Shown here in pieces: positions 26,104-34,092 of a stretch of DNA of 46,107 nt. Location: NCBI RefSeq assembly GCF_003857055.1, contig NZ_QGSZ01000147.1, positions 1-46,107 on the forward strand, written 5' to 3'. Position 1 is the stretch's first letter. Every line of letters starts with the position of its first letter. The stretch comes from Micromonospora inaquosa (GTDB taxonomy: Bacteria > Actinomycetota > Actinomycetes > Mycobacteriales > Micromonosporaceae). Below the pieces are notes generated by a model, which worked only from the letters and a program-made list of their open reading frames with translations, ran no database searches and was not told the origin of the DNA. The position numbers and the translations under genes were made by a program.

Positions 26104-27981
26104 TCACCCGCCTCCACCCGGTGACATGTCCGCCCGAACCGGGCCAGTGGGCGGTGCGGTGCGGGCGGGCGGTGCGGGGCGCAGGACACGGGTCCAGAGC
26201 CGAGTAGCCCACCAGGTCGCGACGGCGATGGCGTAGATGACGCCGAGCATGCCGGCGGCCCGTCTACTGACGATCGCCGCGAAAATCACCGCTAGCGGGG
26301 CGGCGAGGATGAGGCGGAACATCAAAGGTGTCACCACTGCCATGACCACGGCGACGCCGAGGAGGAGACCGCCGACGCGGCCGGCAATGTCGATCCACAG
26401 GATCCGGTCCGGCCACCGGTCGGCGGTCAGGGAATACTGGATCAACCCCATACCGAGGGTGGCGGCGACGATGGATCCGCTCGGCGCGGCCAGCAACGCC
26501 GACCAGCCGCCGTGCGGGGCACGCCACTGCCGGGCGGCGACGACCGCCATCGCCACGGCCATCACCGACACCGGCGCGATCGGCCACAGCGCCCACTTCA
26601 GGTACGGGCCGACGGGCACACCGAAGTATTGGCTGGTGACCACCGCGTACAGGCCAGCGATCGCCGCGCCGAGGGACACTGCGGCGAGGATCCCGACGCT
26701 GACCCTTCCCCCTTCGGTTCGGGTGCCGGGGGTGGGGCTGCGGGCGGCGATCAGTGAGCCGAGGACCGTGCCCGCGGCCAGGCACGCCAGCAGGGCCATC
26801 ACGGCCGCCATCGTGAACTCGCCCCAGTTCACACTGACCGAGTAGTACACACCGAGCACCCCATGCTCCTCGGCGGTCAGGAGGCACTGCCAGATCAGGG
26901 CGAGCGACGCGAAGCCGGGTACCGCGATCGCCGCCGCTCGGCGCACGGGCGGCACCGGCACCTCCACCCGCTCGACCGTTGCGGTATCGACGGCGCCGAC
27001 GTCAGCGGCGCCCCTGGCCGCGACCAGCCACGGCTCGGGCACGACTATGGGTGCGGCGCCTGTGTGCTCGGCGATCGCCGCCGCTAGGTGCGGTAGCTGG
27101 GCGCTGCCGCCCACACAGTAGATACCGGCGAGGTCGCCGACCGTGAGCTCAGCGGCGGCAACTGTCTCCTGGATCAACTGCGCCACGCGCCACGCCACCG
27201 GCCGGACGGCCTCATCGAGCATCGCGCTGCTCGCTATCACCGGCGGCCGGTCCGGGAGCGGAACCGTGACAGCCGGATGGCTCACCAACGCTTCCTTGGC
27301 CACCCGAACACTGTCCGCCACCGACGCGCGCAACGCAGCGTGGCCCTCTCCCGCGGACGCGCCGATGAGGGCGTCGGCAAGCGCGTGATCAACTGCCGCG
27401 CCGCCGGCCGCCGCGTCAGCGAGAGTCGCGAGGACCTCAAACCCGGCCGGCCCTCGGCGCAGCACCGTCACCTCCGCGCCAGCGCCCACATCACACACGA
27501 CGAGGAACGCACCGACCGGCACCCGCACACCGGTGGTGAGCAGGTACTCGGCGACTGCCACCGGGGCCTCCACCAGACGCGGTTGCGGCAAGCCCGCTCG
27601 GTGCGCGACCTGCCGCATCCAGGTCCGCCGCCGTGGCCCCCACCCCGCCGGGACTACCACCCGCACATCCCGTACCGGCTGACCGACGACCCGCTCGGCT
27701 TCGGCGGCGACCCGGCGCAGCGGCGACGCCGCCGCCTCCAGCGCGTCGCCGCCAGCGTCACCTGTTGTCGCGTCCTCCACCGGATGGCGCGGGCCCGGAA
27801 TGAACGCTGCGGGCTGCCCCGCCGCCTGTCCGTTCGCGGGCATAGATGACGCGCTGTGTAGGGGTGGATTCCCGTCGAATGACAGCACGTGCGCGCTGCC
27901 GTCGGCCCACGCCAGGACGGCTTGGGTGCCGGCGCCGCCACAGTCGATCGACAACCGCGCTTCCCCCGACCCCATGTCCAT
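26104..27981 (-). CDS. Hsp70-like ATPase fused to a multi-TM region
   Basis: A 625-residue protein (ATG at 27981; a TTG at 27987 adds two residues). The N-terminal about 340 residues are an actin-like ATPase of Hsp70 type: phosphate-1 loop SIDCGGAGTQAVLAW, phosphate-2 loop CDVGAGAEVTVL, adenosine motif CVGGSAQLP. The C-terminal half has about seven or eight TM helices in place of the peptide-binding domain (starting AAAIAVPGFASLALIW). It is therefore a membrane-anchored Hsp70 relative, not a DnaK chaperone. The stop lies one base before the start of the SARP gene at 26102, so the two are likely co-translated. It is the first gene of the SARP operon and diverges from 28169 across 187 bp. Confidence 0.75.
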   Translation of the reverse strand: MDMGSGEARLSIDCGGAGTQAVLAWADGSAHVLSFDGNPPLHSASSMPANGQAAGQPAAFIPGPRHPVEDATTGDAGGDALEAAASPLRRVAAEAERVVGQPVRDVRVVVPAGWGPRRRTWMRQVAHRAGLPQPRLVEAPVAVAEYLLTTGVRVPVGAFLVVCDVGAGAEVTVLRRGPAGFEVLATLADAAAGGAAVDHALADALIGASAGEGHAALRASVADSVRVAKEALVSHPAVTVPLPDRPPVIASSAMLDEAVRPVAWRVAQLIQETVAAAELTVGDLAGIYCVGGSAQLPHLAAAIAEHTGAAPIVVPEPWLVAARGAADVGAVDTATVERVEVPVPPVRRAAAIAVPGFASLALIWQCLLTAEEHGVLGVYYSVSVNWGEFTMAAVMALLACLAAGTVLGSLIAARSPTPGTRTEGGRVSVGILAAVSLGAAIAGLYAVVTSQYFGVPVGPYLKWALWPIAPVSVMAVAMAVVAARQWRAPHGGWSALLAAPSGSIVAATLGMGLIQYSLTADRWPDRILWIDIAGRVGGLLLGVAVVMAVVTPLMFRLILAAPLAVIFAAIVSRRAAGMLGVIYAIAVATWWATRLWTRVLRPAPPARTAPPTGPVRADMSPGGGG

Positions 27982-28168
27982 AGTCAAACATGAGGATCAC
28001 ATTCACGTCACCTGTCAATCACTCACCGACAGCAGAGGCCAGCCGAAACCGCACCAGCGTCACCGTCCGCCGAACCGCCGACGAATCTCCTCGAGGAATC
28101 CTCGTGGTCAGGCCGTCTCCCGCCTGCGTGCCTCTTGCCAACGACACCAACACGCATTGGATGGAACC

Positions 28169-29146
28169 GTGAAGCCCTCGAACACACCCGCCCACCCCAC
28201 CGACGGCATCGCCCGCACATGGACTCGTACAGTCCTGACAACCGAACCCGCCGACCACGACACCGCCGAAGCCGCAGCCCACGCCGCCTACCGCACCGCA
28301 GGCAAGCCCGAGCCCACACAGTTCATCTGGTGCCCGTCTCCCTGGGCCGCACTCGAGCTCATCAGGAGTTTCCTCGAAGAAGGGCAGGCTCCACTCGTCA
28401 ATGCCGTGCGTCGCGCGGTGTTGAACCAGGCGTTGTCCGCAGCCCGCACCCCACTCATCGATCGAGCCAGCGACACTGACCGTTTCAGCGCCTTCGGCGA
28501 GTTCCACTCCCACTTCGAACGCAAGGGGTTCTACGGCGAGCAACGCTACGACGGCATGGACGAGCGCTACGACCTGATGGAGCGCCCCTACCGGTGCCCA
28601 CCGGTCCTGCCGTCCGAGCGATCGGCGCTGCGGCCCGTGCTTCACGCCGTGCACCAGACCTACCGGCACGTCCTCAGCCCTGCGTGGTCGGCGATCGACC
28701 GCGCGATCAGCGCCGATTACACGCTCCAACCGGCCTGGTACTGGTCCGACGAGCACGGGCTCGTCGACCAGAACGACGAGGCCCGTGCCGTCGTCCGCTA
28801 CAGCACACCCGGGCTCAACGACCGATTCTTCGACCCGGCCTGGTGCTTCTACCCCGACCTCATGGTCATGGCGGCCATCGACACCTACCGCAGAGTCTTC
28901 GATACGGACCCCGGCGCCGCCTGGCAGGGCTGCCGCGACGTCGCGCTCACCAGCGGACCCTGGTGGCCCTTCCCCGAAACCGTGGTCATGAGCGAGCGAC
29001 CCACCCTGCTCACACTCGACGAGCAGGACCGTCTCCATGCCGACGACGGGCCAGCTATGCAATGGCCCGACGGTCACCACGTGTGGGCCCATGACGGCGT
29101 TCTCATCGACCCGCCTCGCTCGGGGTCGTCAACGAGCGGCGCATGA
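28169..29146 (+). CDS. DUF6745-like protein
   Basis: From GTG 28169 the product has 325 residues. The last third carries the DUF6745-type ending GPWWPFPETVVMSERP followed by LDEQDRLHADDGPAMQWPDG. A middle block (YDLMERPYRCPPVLPSERSA) and WCFYPDLMVMAAIDTYRRV are also protein-like. The family is actinobacterial and has no known function. The frame is open back to 27800, but that part overlaps the Hsp70-like gene on the other strand and lacks protein character. The start has only a weak purine stretch (GGATGGA), so a few residues either way are uncertain. Confidence 0.6.
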   Translation: MKPSNTPAHPTDGIARTWTRTVLTTEPADHDTAEAAAHAAYRTAGKPEPTQFIWCPSPWAALELIRSFLEEGQAPLVNAVRRAVLNQALSAARTPLIDRASDTDRFSAFGEFHSHFERKGFYGEQRYDGMDERYDLMERPYRCPPVLPSERSALRPVLHAVHQTYRHVLSPAWSAIDRAISADYTLQPAWYWSDEHGLVDQNDEARAVVRYSTPGLNDRFFDPAWCFYPDLMVMAAIDTYRRVFDTDPGAAWQGCRDVALTSGPWWPFPETVVMSERPTLLTLDEQDRLHADDGPAMQWPDGHHVWAHDGVLIDPPRSGSSTSGA

Positions 29147-29160
29147 TCCCAGAAGCCCGT

Positions 29161-29231
29161 ATTGATCAGCTGGATATCCACAGGCACCTGAGTTGTCCAC
29201 AGCTAATGCGATCAGGCATTGATCGGCTGGA
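29161..29231. repeat. Direct repeats with DnaA-box-like sites
   Basis: ATTGATCAGCTGGA (29161-29174) and ATTGATCGGCTGGA (29218-29231) differ at one base. Between them lie ATATCCACA (29174-29182) and TTGTCCACA (29193-29201); the second is the actinobacterial DnaA-box consensus. The stretch is intergenic (29147-29298). A replication-control or regulatory role is possible; two boxes alone are not an origin. Confidence 0.4.
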
Positions 29232-29298
29232 CCACCACTGCTGAAGTACCTCCGCGGGGACGACGCCACGTCCCATCCAGCGACGAAGGAGCGCAGCC

Positions 29299-29457
29299 AT
29301 GACCCGGGGTGGACGCAGCCGATCACGGCGCACCGACAGGCCGACACCACTGGAGCACCTCGCCGGTGTCACCGGCCTGATCGGCGCGACGGCCGCCCTC
29401 ATCGGCGCCGTCGCCGGGCTGCTGACAGCCGCCGCCACACTGACGGTGAATCGCTGA
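29299..29457 (+). CDS. Small single-TM protein (52 aa)
   Basis: ATG 29299 with GAAGGAG 8 nt upstream. The product starts with a very basic head (TRGGRSRSRRTDRPTP) followed by one hydrophobic helix (VTGLIGATAALIGAVAGLLT, then AAATL). It is a textbook small membrane protein. The TGA overlaps the ATG of the next gene (TGATG), so they are probably coupled. Function unknown; phage or plasmid origin is plausible. Confidence 0.6.
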   Translation: MTRGGRSRSRRTDRPTPLEHLAGVTGLIGATAALIGAVAGLLTAAATLTVNR

Positions 29458-29690
29458 TGCCCGCCGTCGAGGCATGGCTGCTCGGCGGCCCTGCCGACGG
29501 CCGTTTCACCCACGTTGAGGTTGACGACGACGGGTCCCTTCCGCAGGCCATCGTTCTGCCGCAGAGCGGCGCCTACCTCGGTGCCCGCGATCATCCCAGC
29601 CCGCCGGTGCAGCACCGCTACCTGCGCTGCGCCGGCGAGGTCGACCCGCCGACCTTCCGCTACGACGGCCCTGTCCCCCAGGACCAGTGA
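29457..29690 (+). CDS. Small hypothetical protein (77 aa)
   Basis: ATG overlaps the previous stop. The protein is acidic with a beta-rich pattern: EAWLLGGPADGRFTHVEVDD, then HRYLRCAGEV. Small proteins with the GGPADGR...YxxxG pattern are common in actinobacterial phages and integrated elements. The family has no known function. A hairpin follows the stop directly (29691-29711), which suits the end of a two-gene transcription unit. Confidence 0.55.
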   Translation: MPAVEAWLLGGPADGRFTHVEVDDDGSLPQAIVLPQSGAYLGARDHPSPPVQHRYLRCAGEVDPPTFRYDGPVPQDQ

Positions 29691-29711
29691 GGTCGGCGTG
29701 GGCTGCCGACC
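29691..29711 (+). terminator. Hairpin after the two-gene unit
   Basis: GGTCGGC (29691-29697), seven-base loop, GCCGACC (29705-29711), starting right after the stop at 29690. No T-run. Confidence 0.45.
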
Positions 29712-29796
29712 GACTTAAGCCGCGGCGGCCCGTGTTCCGACCAGAGAACGACACCACCCCATCCCGGCCGTCCCACTACCCAACATCATCCGCTTA

Positions 29797-29812
29797 TCGA
29801 ACGCTTGTACGA
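29797..29812 (+). promoter_or_regulatory. Near-perfect actinobacterial SOS (LexA) box
   Basis: TCGAACGCTTGTACGA matches the actinobacterial LexA site TCGAAC-N4-GTTCGA with one mismatch (A for T in the right half). It lies 8 nt before the GTG at 29820, in the only gene-free stretch ahead of that gene. If bound by LexA it would repress that gene until DNA damage. Confidence 0.55.
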
Positions 29813-29819
29813 TTCACTG

Positions 29820-30071
29820 GTGGAGGATGTGGCGGCGCGCTGGTGGAACGGGATCTGGGGTCGCCTGGGCCGCCGAGACGTGTGGCTCACCCGCGAGGTC
29901 CGGTGGAAGGTCACCGCCCGAGCCGGCGACAGCGAGACCGGCCGAGTGCTGCGGTGGGAGTTCGACACCGAAGACGAGGCACTCGCCATGGTCAAGCGTC
30001 TGCTCACCGCCGACGCGGGCGGCCAGTGGCGCAAGCAATCCGGCGACAGCCAGCCGCCACAGCAGACCTAG
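29820..30071 (+). CDS. Small hypothetical protein under a candidate SOS box
   Basis: From GTG 29820 the product has 83 residues: VEDVAARWWNGIW, VWLTREVRWKVTARA and LRWEFDTEDEALAMVKRLLT. The pattern (a beta-strand pair with DTEDEA then a helix) is that of a small alpha/beta protein. No function is known. The start is not fixed by a ribosome binding site; TTG 29805 would overlap the SOS box, and GTG 29829 is also possible. Translation may be leaderless. It is followed by a perfect 40-nt palindrome. Confidence 0.5.
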   Translation: MEDVAARWWNGIWGRLGRRDVWLTREVRWKVTARAGDSETGRVLRWEFDTEDEALAMVKRLLTADAGGQWRKQSGDSQPPQQT

Positions 30072-30074
30072 CAC

Positions 30075-30114
30075 CCGGCTTCGGTCTGCGCCTCGAGGCG
30101 CAGACCGAAGCCGG
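30075..30114. terminator. Perfect 40-nt palindrome, bidirectional terminator
   Basis: A perfect 20+20 inverted repeat centred at 30094/30095 (left half begins CCGGCTTCGGTCTGCG). It lies between two convergent genes (3 nt after the stop at 30071, 7 nt before the stop at 30122), the position of a shared terminator. Confidence 0.75.
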
Positions 30115-30121
30115 ATCACGC

Positions 30122-30790
30122 TCAGGAGCTACAGGTGTTGAGCATGCTTTGCAGGGCGGACTTCTCCGACGACTGCAGGGTCAAGCTCCAGCTGTACTTC
30201 ACGGTGATCCACATCTTGCTGTAGGTGCACCGGTACGACGACAGAGGCGGCTGCCAGGTGGAGGGGTCCTGATCGCCCTTGGACTGGTTGACGTTATCCG
30301 TCACCGCGATCAGCTGCGGCCGGGTGAGGTCGTTGGCGAAGCTCTGCCGGCGGCTGGTCGTCCACGAGTTGGCCCCGGAGCGCCACGCCTCGGCGAGGGG
30401 GACGACGTGGTCGATGTCGACGTCGGAGGCCGCCGTCCACGTGGCGCCGTCGTACGGGCTGTACCAGCGGCCGGAGGTGGCGGCGCAGGCGCTGTCGACG
30501 ACGACGGAGGTGCCGTCGCGTTTGAGGACCTGCTCGCGGGTGTTGCAGCTGCCGCTGATCGTGATCCAGTGCGGGAACAGGTCCCTTGAGTAGCCGCTGG
30601 TCGAGCCTTGGGTTGCCACGGTCAGGGCGTTGAGCTGCGACTGGGCCGTGGCCTTCGACGGGATCCCGGGAGGTGTGGCCGACGCGGGCTGCGCGCTGAT
30701 GCCGACCAGGGCGGCGACGGCGACGGCGATGACTGCGGCGGCCTGGCGCGTGGTGCGTGGGAAACGGGCAGAGACTTGGGTTACCCGCAT
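30122..30790 (-). CDS. Secreted HNH nuclease (DUF1524-like)
   Basis: A 222-residue protein from ATG 30790 behind GAGGAGG. A signal peptide spans about residues 1-39 (basic head, then AAAVIAVAVAALVGISAQP, cleavage near ASA-TPP). The mature protein shows the HNH active site as DIDHVVPLAEAW (His as base, Asp for metal), then AVTDNVNQSKGDQDPSTWQPP with the Asn residues and Lys/Asp of the beta-beta-alpha metal fold. Such actinobacterial secreted HNH proteins are widespread nucleases. It stands alone, convergent with the gene at 29820. A role in nutrition or competition is inferred. Confidence 0.82.
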   Translation of the reverse strand: MRVTQVSARFPRTTRQAAAVIAVAVAALVGISAQPASATPPGIPSKATAQSQLNALTVATQGSTSGYSRDLFPHWITISGSCNTREQVLKRDGTSVVVDSACAATSGRWYSPYDGATWTAASDVDIDHVVPLAEAWRSGANSWTTSRRQSFANDLTRPQLIAVTDNVNQSKGDQDPSTWQPPLSSYRCTYSKMWITVKYSWSLTLQSSEKSALQSMLNTCSS

Positions 30791-30976
30791 GGGGGCCTCC
30801 TCGGTACTGGGTGGACGGCAACCGTCTCTGACGATCGTGGCCATCGAAGGGCGTGTTTGTGAAGGGGTGAGGAAGCAGCCAGGAAACTTTGAAACGCTAA
30901 GCGGCGGGCGGGCACGAGGCGGGTCGACTCCACGCAGCCTCGCCGGCCGCCTGTTCAGGGTATGCGGGGTACGCGG

Positions 30977-33478
30977 TCAGCTGTTGAACGACTGGGCGCC
31001 CAACTCCCAGCGGCGCAGGTCGACCGGGGACTGCTGGGCGCGCATCGCCGCGATGTTCTCCCGGAGGTGGCGCAGATGCAGGGAGAATGCTTGTGGGTTC
31101 GCCCCGCCCCACCGGTCGAAGATCGCCTCGGCCTCGGCGTTGTACTGGAACGCCTCGGTGCGACGGTTCAGCTGCCAGAGGTATCCGCTCAGGTTCGCCA
31201 GTACGGCGGCCAGGTCGAGTTCGAACGCGACCATGTTGGCCCGGACGAGGTTATGGAAGATCCCTACCGACTCCTCGGCAGCGGTGACTGCGGCGTTCAT
31301 CTGCCCCAACTCGGCGTGGCGCAGGCTGACAGTGTTCAGGGTGAGCGCCAGTTCGGGCCGGTACACCGACGGCTCTTCGTCGGTGAGCCGGCGCCAGATC
31401 CGCTCCGCGTCACGGACGGTCGCCAGCGCCTCCGTGCCCCGGCCCAGGTGTGCCTCGATCACCGCCAGGTTGGTGAGCGCCCCGGCCAGGCCCCGCTCAC
31501 CCCGGGCCGACCGGGAACCACCGGTGAACAACTCGACCGCCCGTCGACCCGCCACCTCGGCTTTCTCGTGGGACCCGACGTTCGACAATCGGAGAGCGAG
31601 ATTGTCCAGCGCCTCCGCGAGTGCCCACCGGAACGACCCGGCACTGTCGCCTCGGCCCTGGGCGAGCGGAGTGAGCAGCTCCACGGCCCGCTCCGCACTA
31701 GCCAGCGCCGCAGGATAACGGTTCACGGCGGCGAGTCGGTGAGCCCTCAGGTGCAAAGCCAAGGCGAGCAGCGCGAACGTCTCCGGCGACGCGGCGGTGG
31801 TCACCGCGGCCTCGCCGGCCGCGACGGCCAGGTCGGTCTGCTCCAATGCCGCTTCGCGGTCCCCGGCATTGGCCAACCGGCGCCCGTACGCGATGTGCAG
31901 GCGAGCCCGCTCGACCGGGTCCGGGTTTCGGGCGAGGCGGTCCGCGGCGAGGCGGGCCACCACCTCGCGCGCCACGTTGTCGAAGTCGACGTGGCGCCGG
32001 GGTGGCAGGAAGGGTTCGATCCGTGCCAGAAGCTCGACGTCCACGTCCGGCAGGTCGATGATCTTCGCGAGGACCGCCCCGCCTGCGGCGGTGGCGAGCG
32101 CCGGCTCGTCACGTAGGGCCGGCAGGAGCACCGCGGCGGCCACATGCGCCCAGCCGGCCGCAACCTCGGCGAGCACCGTGAGCGCGCCAGCCCGGACACG
32201 AGCCGCCTGCGCGGTGGGCATGCCCGCACCGCGCAGCAGCGCGCGGACGACGCCGACCGCCCACGGCTTCGGAGCGTGCGACGACCATCCGTGACCGGGA
32301 ATTGCCAGCGCCAGGTACGCCTCCCCGAGCCGGTCGGGCTGTAACGGCTCCAACACCCACCCGGCATTCCGGGGCGGATAGCAGGTCGAGTGGTCGGCCA
32401 GGAGTTGGGCCACCCTGCCCGGTTCGCTGCCCACACCGGCGCAGCCCACGACCGCCTGGCCCAGGTAGTACGGGACGGGACCGGCCAGCATCGCGACGAG
32501 AACCACGCGATCGAGTTGCTCGATTCCGCCGGTGACGGCGTTGCCGGCCAGCAACTGCCGCCAGTGCCCGACCTCCCGGTCGAGCAGGTATCCGTACATG
32601 TCCACCAACGTGGACGGCACCCGCAGGGTCCGATCGTGGCTGACCGCCACGGCGACCAGCGCGGCCAGCTGGAGACTCAGTGCCGATCCGTACGCCGGGT
32701 CGGCCAGATCCGGTACGCGCACCGCGTCGATTCGGGAATGGGAGACGAGTGCGGCGAAGCGGGCGGCGGCGGTGCGGAAGAGCCGTTCCCTCGTGTCCGT
32801 GTTGGGTGCCAACGGGGCCAGCTGGAACTCACCGACCGCCACCCCCAGGGTGGCACGCAGCCAGTACCGCAACGCCTGCCACCAGTACCCCACGGCCCGA
32901 GCCAGTACCAACACCCGGACCGGGCCGCCGCGGTGTAGTCGAGGGTCGGTGAACAGGGCTCGCAGGTCGGTGGCGGGCCACCAGTCGCCGTAGTCGACGA
33001 GCACCAGGAGCCCGGCGGCGGCCCGGCGCTGATCGCCCGTGACAACGCGATCCGGCTCACCGGGATCAAGGTATGCCCGCAGCACCTCCCAGCCGGCCTT
33101 GCGGGCGGTATCCGCGAACTGGTCAGCGAGGCGCGTCTTACCCTGGCCGCCCGGCGCGTGGATCAGCTGGACCGCGCGGTCCGGCCGGTCGCGTGTGGCG
33201 GTCAGCCACTCCCCCAATGACCGCTGCTCCTCGTCGCGGCCGAGGAACGGGACCACCCGGTGCCGCGCGTCGAGCAGCTCGGCCAAGCGCAGGGTCTCCG
33301 CCGCGCGTGGTGTCCCGCCGGCCAGGGCGGTCAGTCGATAGCGCGGCATCCCGAGGGTGACGTCGCCGTCGACGAACCCGGAGATGGCGATGCTGCCCGG
33401 GGCGTCCGCCCAGGCGTCGCCGGTGTTGGAGAGGGTGTACCCGGCCGGGGTGGGTACGTCGGAGTGGTCCCGGTTCAT
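30977..33478 (-). CDS. STAND-type NTPase with TPR-like repeats
   Basis: An 833-residue protein from ATG 33478, which shares one base with the stop of the upstream TM gene (TGATG). Residues 28-40 read GSIAISGFVDGDV, a motif also present in the next NTPase. The P-loop is HAPGGQGKT (107-115; the usual first Gly is Ala) and Walker B LLVLVDYGD at 158-166. The middle is a helical NTPase lid; the last 300 residues are TPR-type repeats (LADRLARNPDPVERARLHIA and similar). STAND proteins are signal-sensing switches in immunity and death pathways. The adjacent two-TM protein suggests membrane-linked action. The frame is open upstream to 33748 but overlaps the TM gene. Confidence 0.75.
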   Translation of the reverse strand: MNRDHSDVPTPAGYTLSNTGDAWADAPGSIAISGFVDGDVTLGMPRYRLTALAGGTPRAAETLRLAELLDARHRVVPFLGRDEEQRSLGEWLTATRDRPDRAVQLIHAPGGQGKTRLADQFADTARKAGWEVLRAYLDPGEPDRVVTGDQRRAAAGLLVLVDYGDWWPATDLRALFTDPRLHRGGPVRVLVLARAVGYWWQALRYWLRATLGVAVGEFQLAPLAPNTDTRERLFRTAAARFAALVSHSRIDAVRVPDLADPAYGSALSLQLAALVAVAVSHDRTLRVPSTLVDMYGYLLDREVGHWRQLLAGNAVTGGIEQLDRVVLVAMLAGPVPYYLGQAVVGCAGVGSEPGRVAQLLADHSTCYPPRNAGWVLEPLQPDRLGEAYLALAIPGHGWSSHAPKPWAVGVVRALLRGAGMPTAQAARVRAGALTVLAEVAAGWAHVAAAVLLPALRDEPALATAAGGAVLAKIIDLPDVDVELLARIEPFLPPRRHVDFDNVAREVVARLAADRLARNPDPVERARLHIAYGRRLANAGDREAALEQTDLAVAAGEAAVTTAASPETFALLALALHLRAHRLAAVNRYPAALASAERAVELLTPLAQGRGDSAGSFRWALAEALDNLALRLSNVGSHEKAEVAGRRAVELFTGGSRSARGERGLAGALTNLAVIEAHLGRGTEALATVRDAERIWRRLTDEEPSVYRPELALTLNTVSLRHAELGQMNAAVTAAEESVGIFHNLVRANMVAFELDLAAVLANLSGYLWQLNRRTEAFQYNAEAEAIFDRWGGANPQAFSLHLRHLRENIAAMRAQQSPVDLRRWELGAQSFNS

Positions 33479-33828
33479 CAGGGACGGCGAACGATTCCGG
33501 TGATGGCCTGTCCACCGTCGCCGGCCGTGGCGTCCCCGGTGCGGGAAACCTCCATCGGCGTGGTGTCGCCGGCCGGGGCATCGATGCCCGAGTTGGCGTA
33601 CCCGGCGCCCCGCGCCCGGGAGACGGGGGCGACGCGGGCGCGGACTCCGGACAGGACCGCCGGGAGAGCGGCCCACAGAGCCACCCCGACCCCGGCGAGC
33701 CCCGCCAACGCGGACACCCCAGTGGCGATCCTGTCGGCCGAGTCCCACCGCAGGACAATGAGGGCGGTAGCCAATACGGCGACCAGCAACCCGGTGATCA
33801 ACAGCACGACGTGACGGCTCGGCTTCAT
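33478..33828 (-). CDS. Two-TM partner protein of the STAND NTPase
   Basis: A 116-residue protein with two TM helices: VVLLITGLLVAVLATALIVL (7-26) and a second at about 37-58 (VSALAGLAGVGVALWAALP). The tail is disordered. The stop codon overlaps the NTPase start, so the two are very likely translated together. Small two-TM proteins of this kind accompany actinobacterial STAND NTPases; they may anchor the complex or be the effector that disturbs the membrane. The second helix is nearly repeated in decayed sequence at about 37640-37710 ahead of the next NTPase. Confidence 0.65.
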   Translation of the reverse strand: MKPSRHVVLLITGLLVAVLATALIVLRWDSADRIATGVSALAGLAGVGVALWAALPAVLSGVRARVAPVSRARGAGYANSGIDAPAGDTTPMEVSRTGDATAGDGGQAITGIVRRP

Positions 33829-34092
33829 ATGGTCATCGTGACGTGCTCGTCAAGCGATGGGCCACCGAAGAGCCCTGGTTGAGGCCGTGGCTGTCAGGCC
33901 CGGCGGGAGCAGGCCGAGTCGAAGCGTCCGGAGCAGGGCGGCAGACTGGCTCCAGCGCCTCGGCGGAGGTCGGCCCGAACCAGCCTGAAAGCAGTCCGAT
34001 GGTCTGATCAGCGGTATGTCGTCCTCCGCCTAATCCGCAGCGAGCAGCGCCAGCCCGCTGGTGGCTGAGCATCGATACGGAGACGACTCGGA

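Noticed and set aside
28019..29092. A 357-codon minus-strand frame opposite the DUF6745-like gene
   Set aside because: Gly/Val-rich antisense shadow; the plus-strand frame has the recognisable family ending.
29147..29298. A full replication origin
   Set aside because: Only two DnaA-box-like sites and one direct repeat pair, with no adjacent initiator gene.
33479..33748. N-terminal extension of the STAND NTPase
   Set aside because: It overlaps the two-TM gene in another frame and has no protein character; the ATG in the TGATG overlap fits better.
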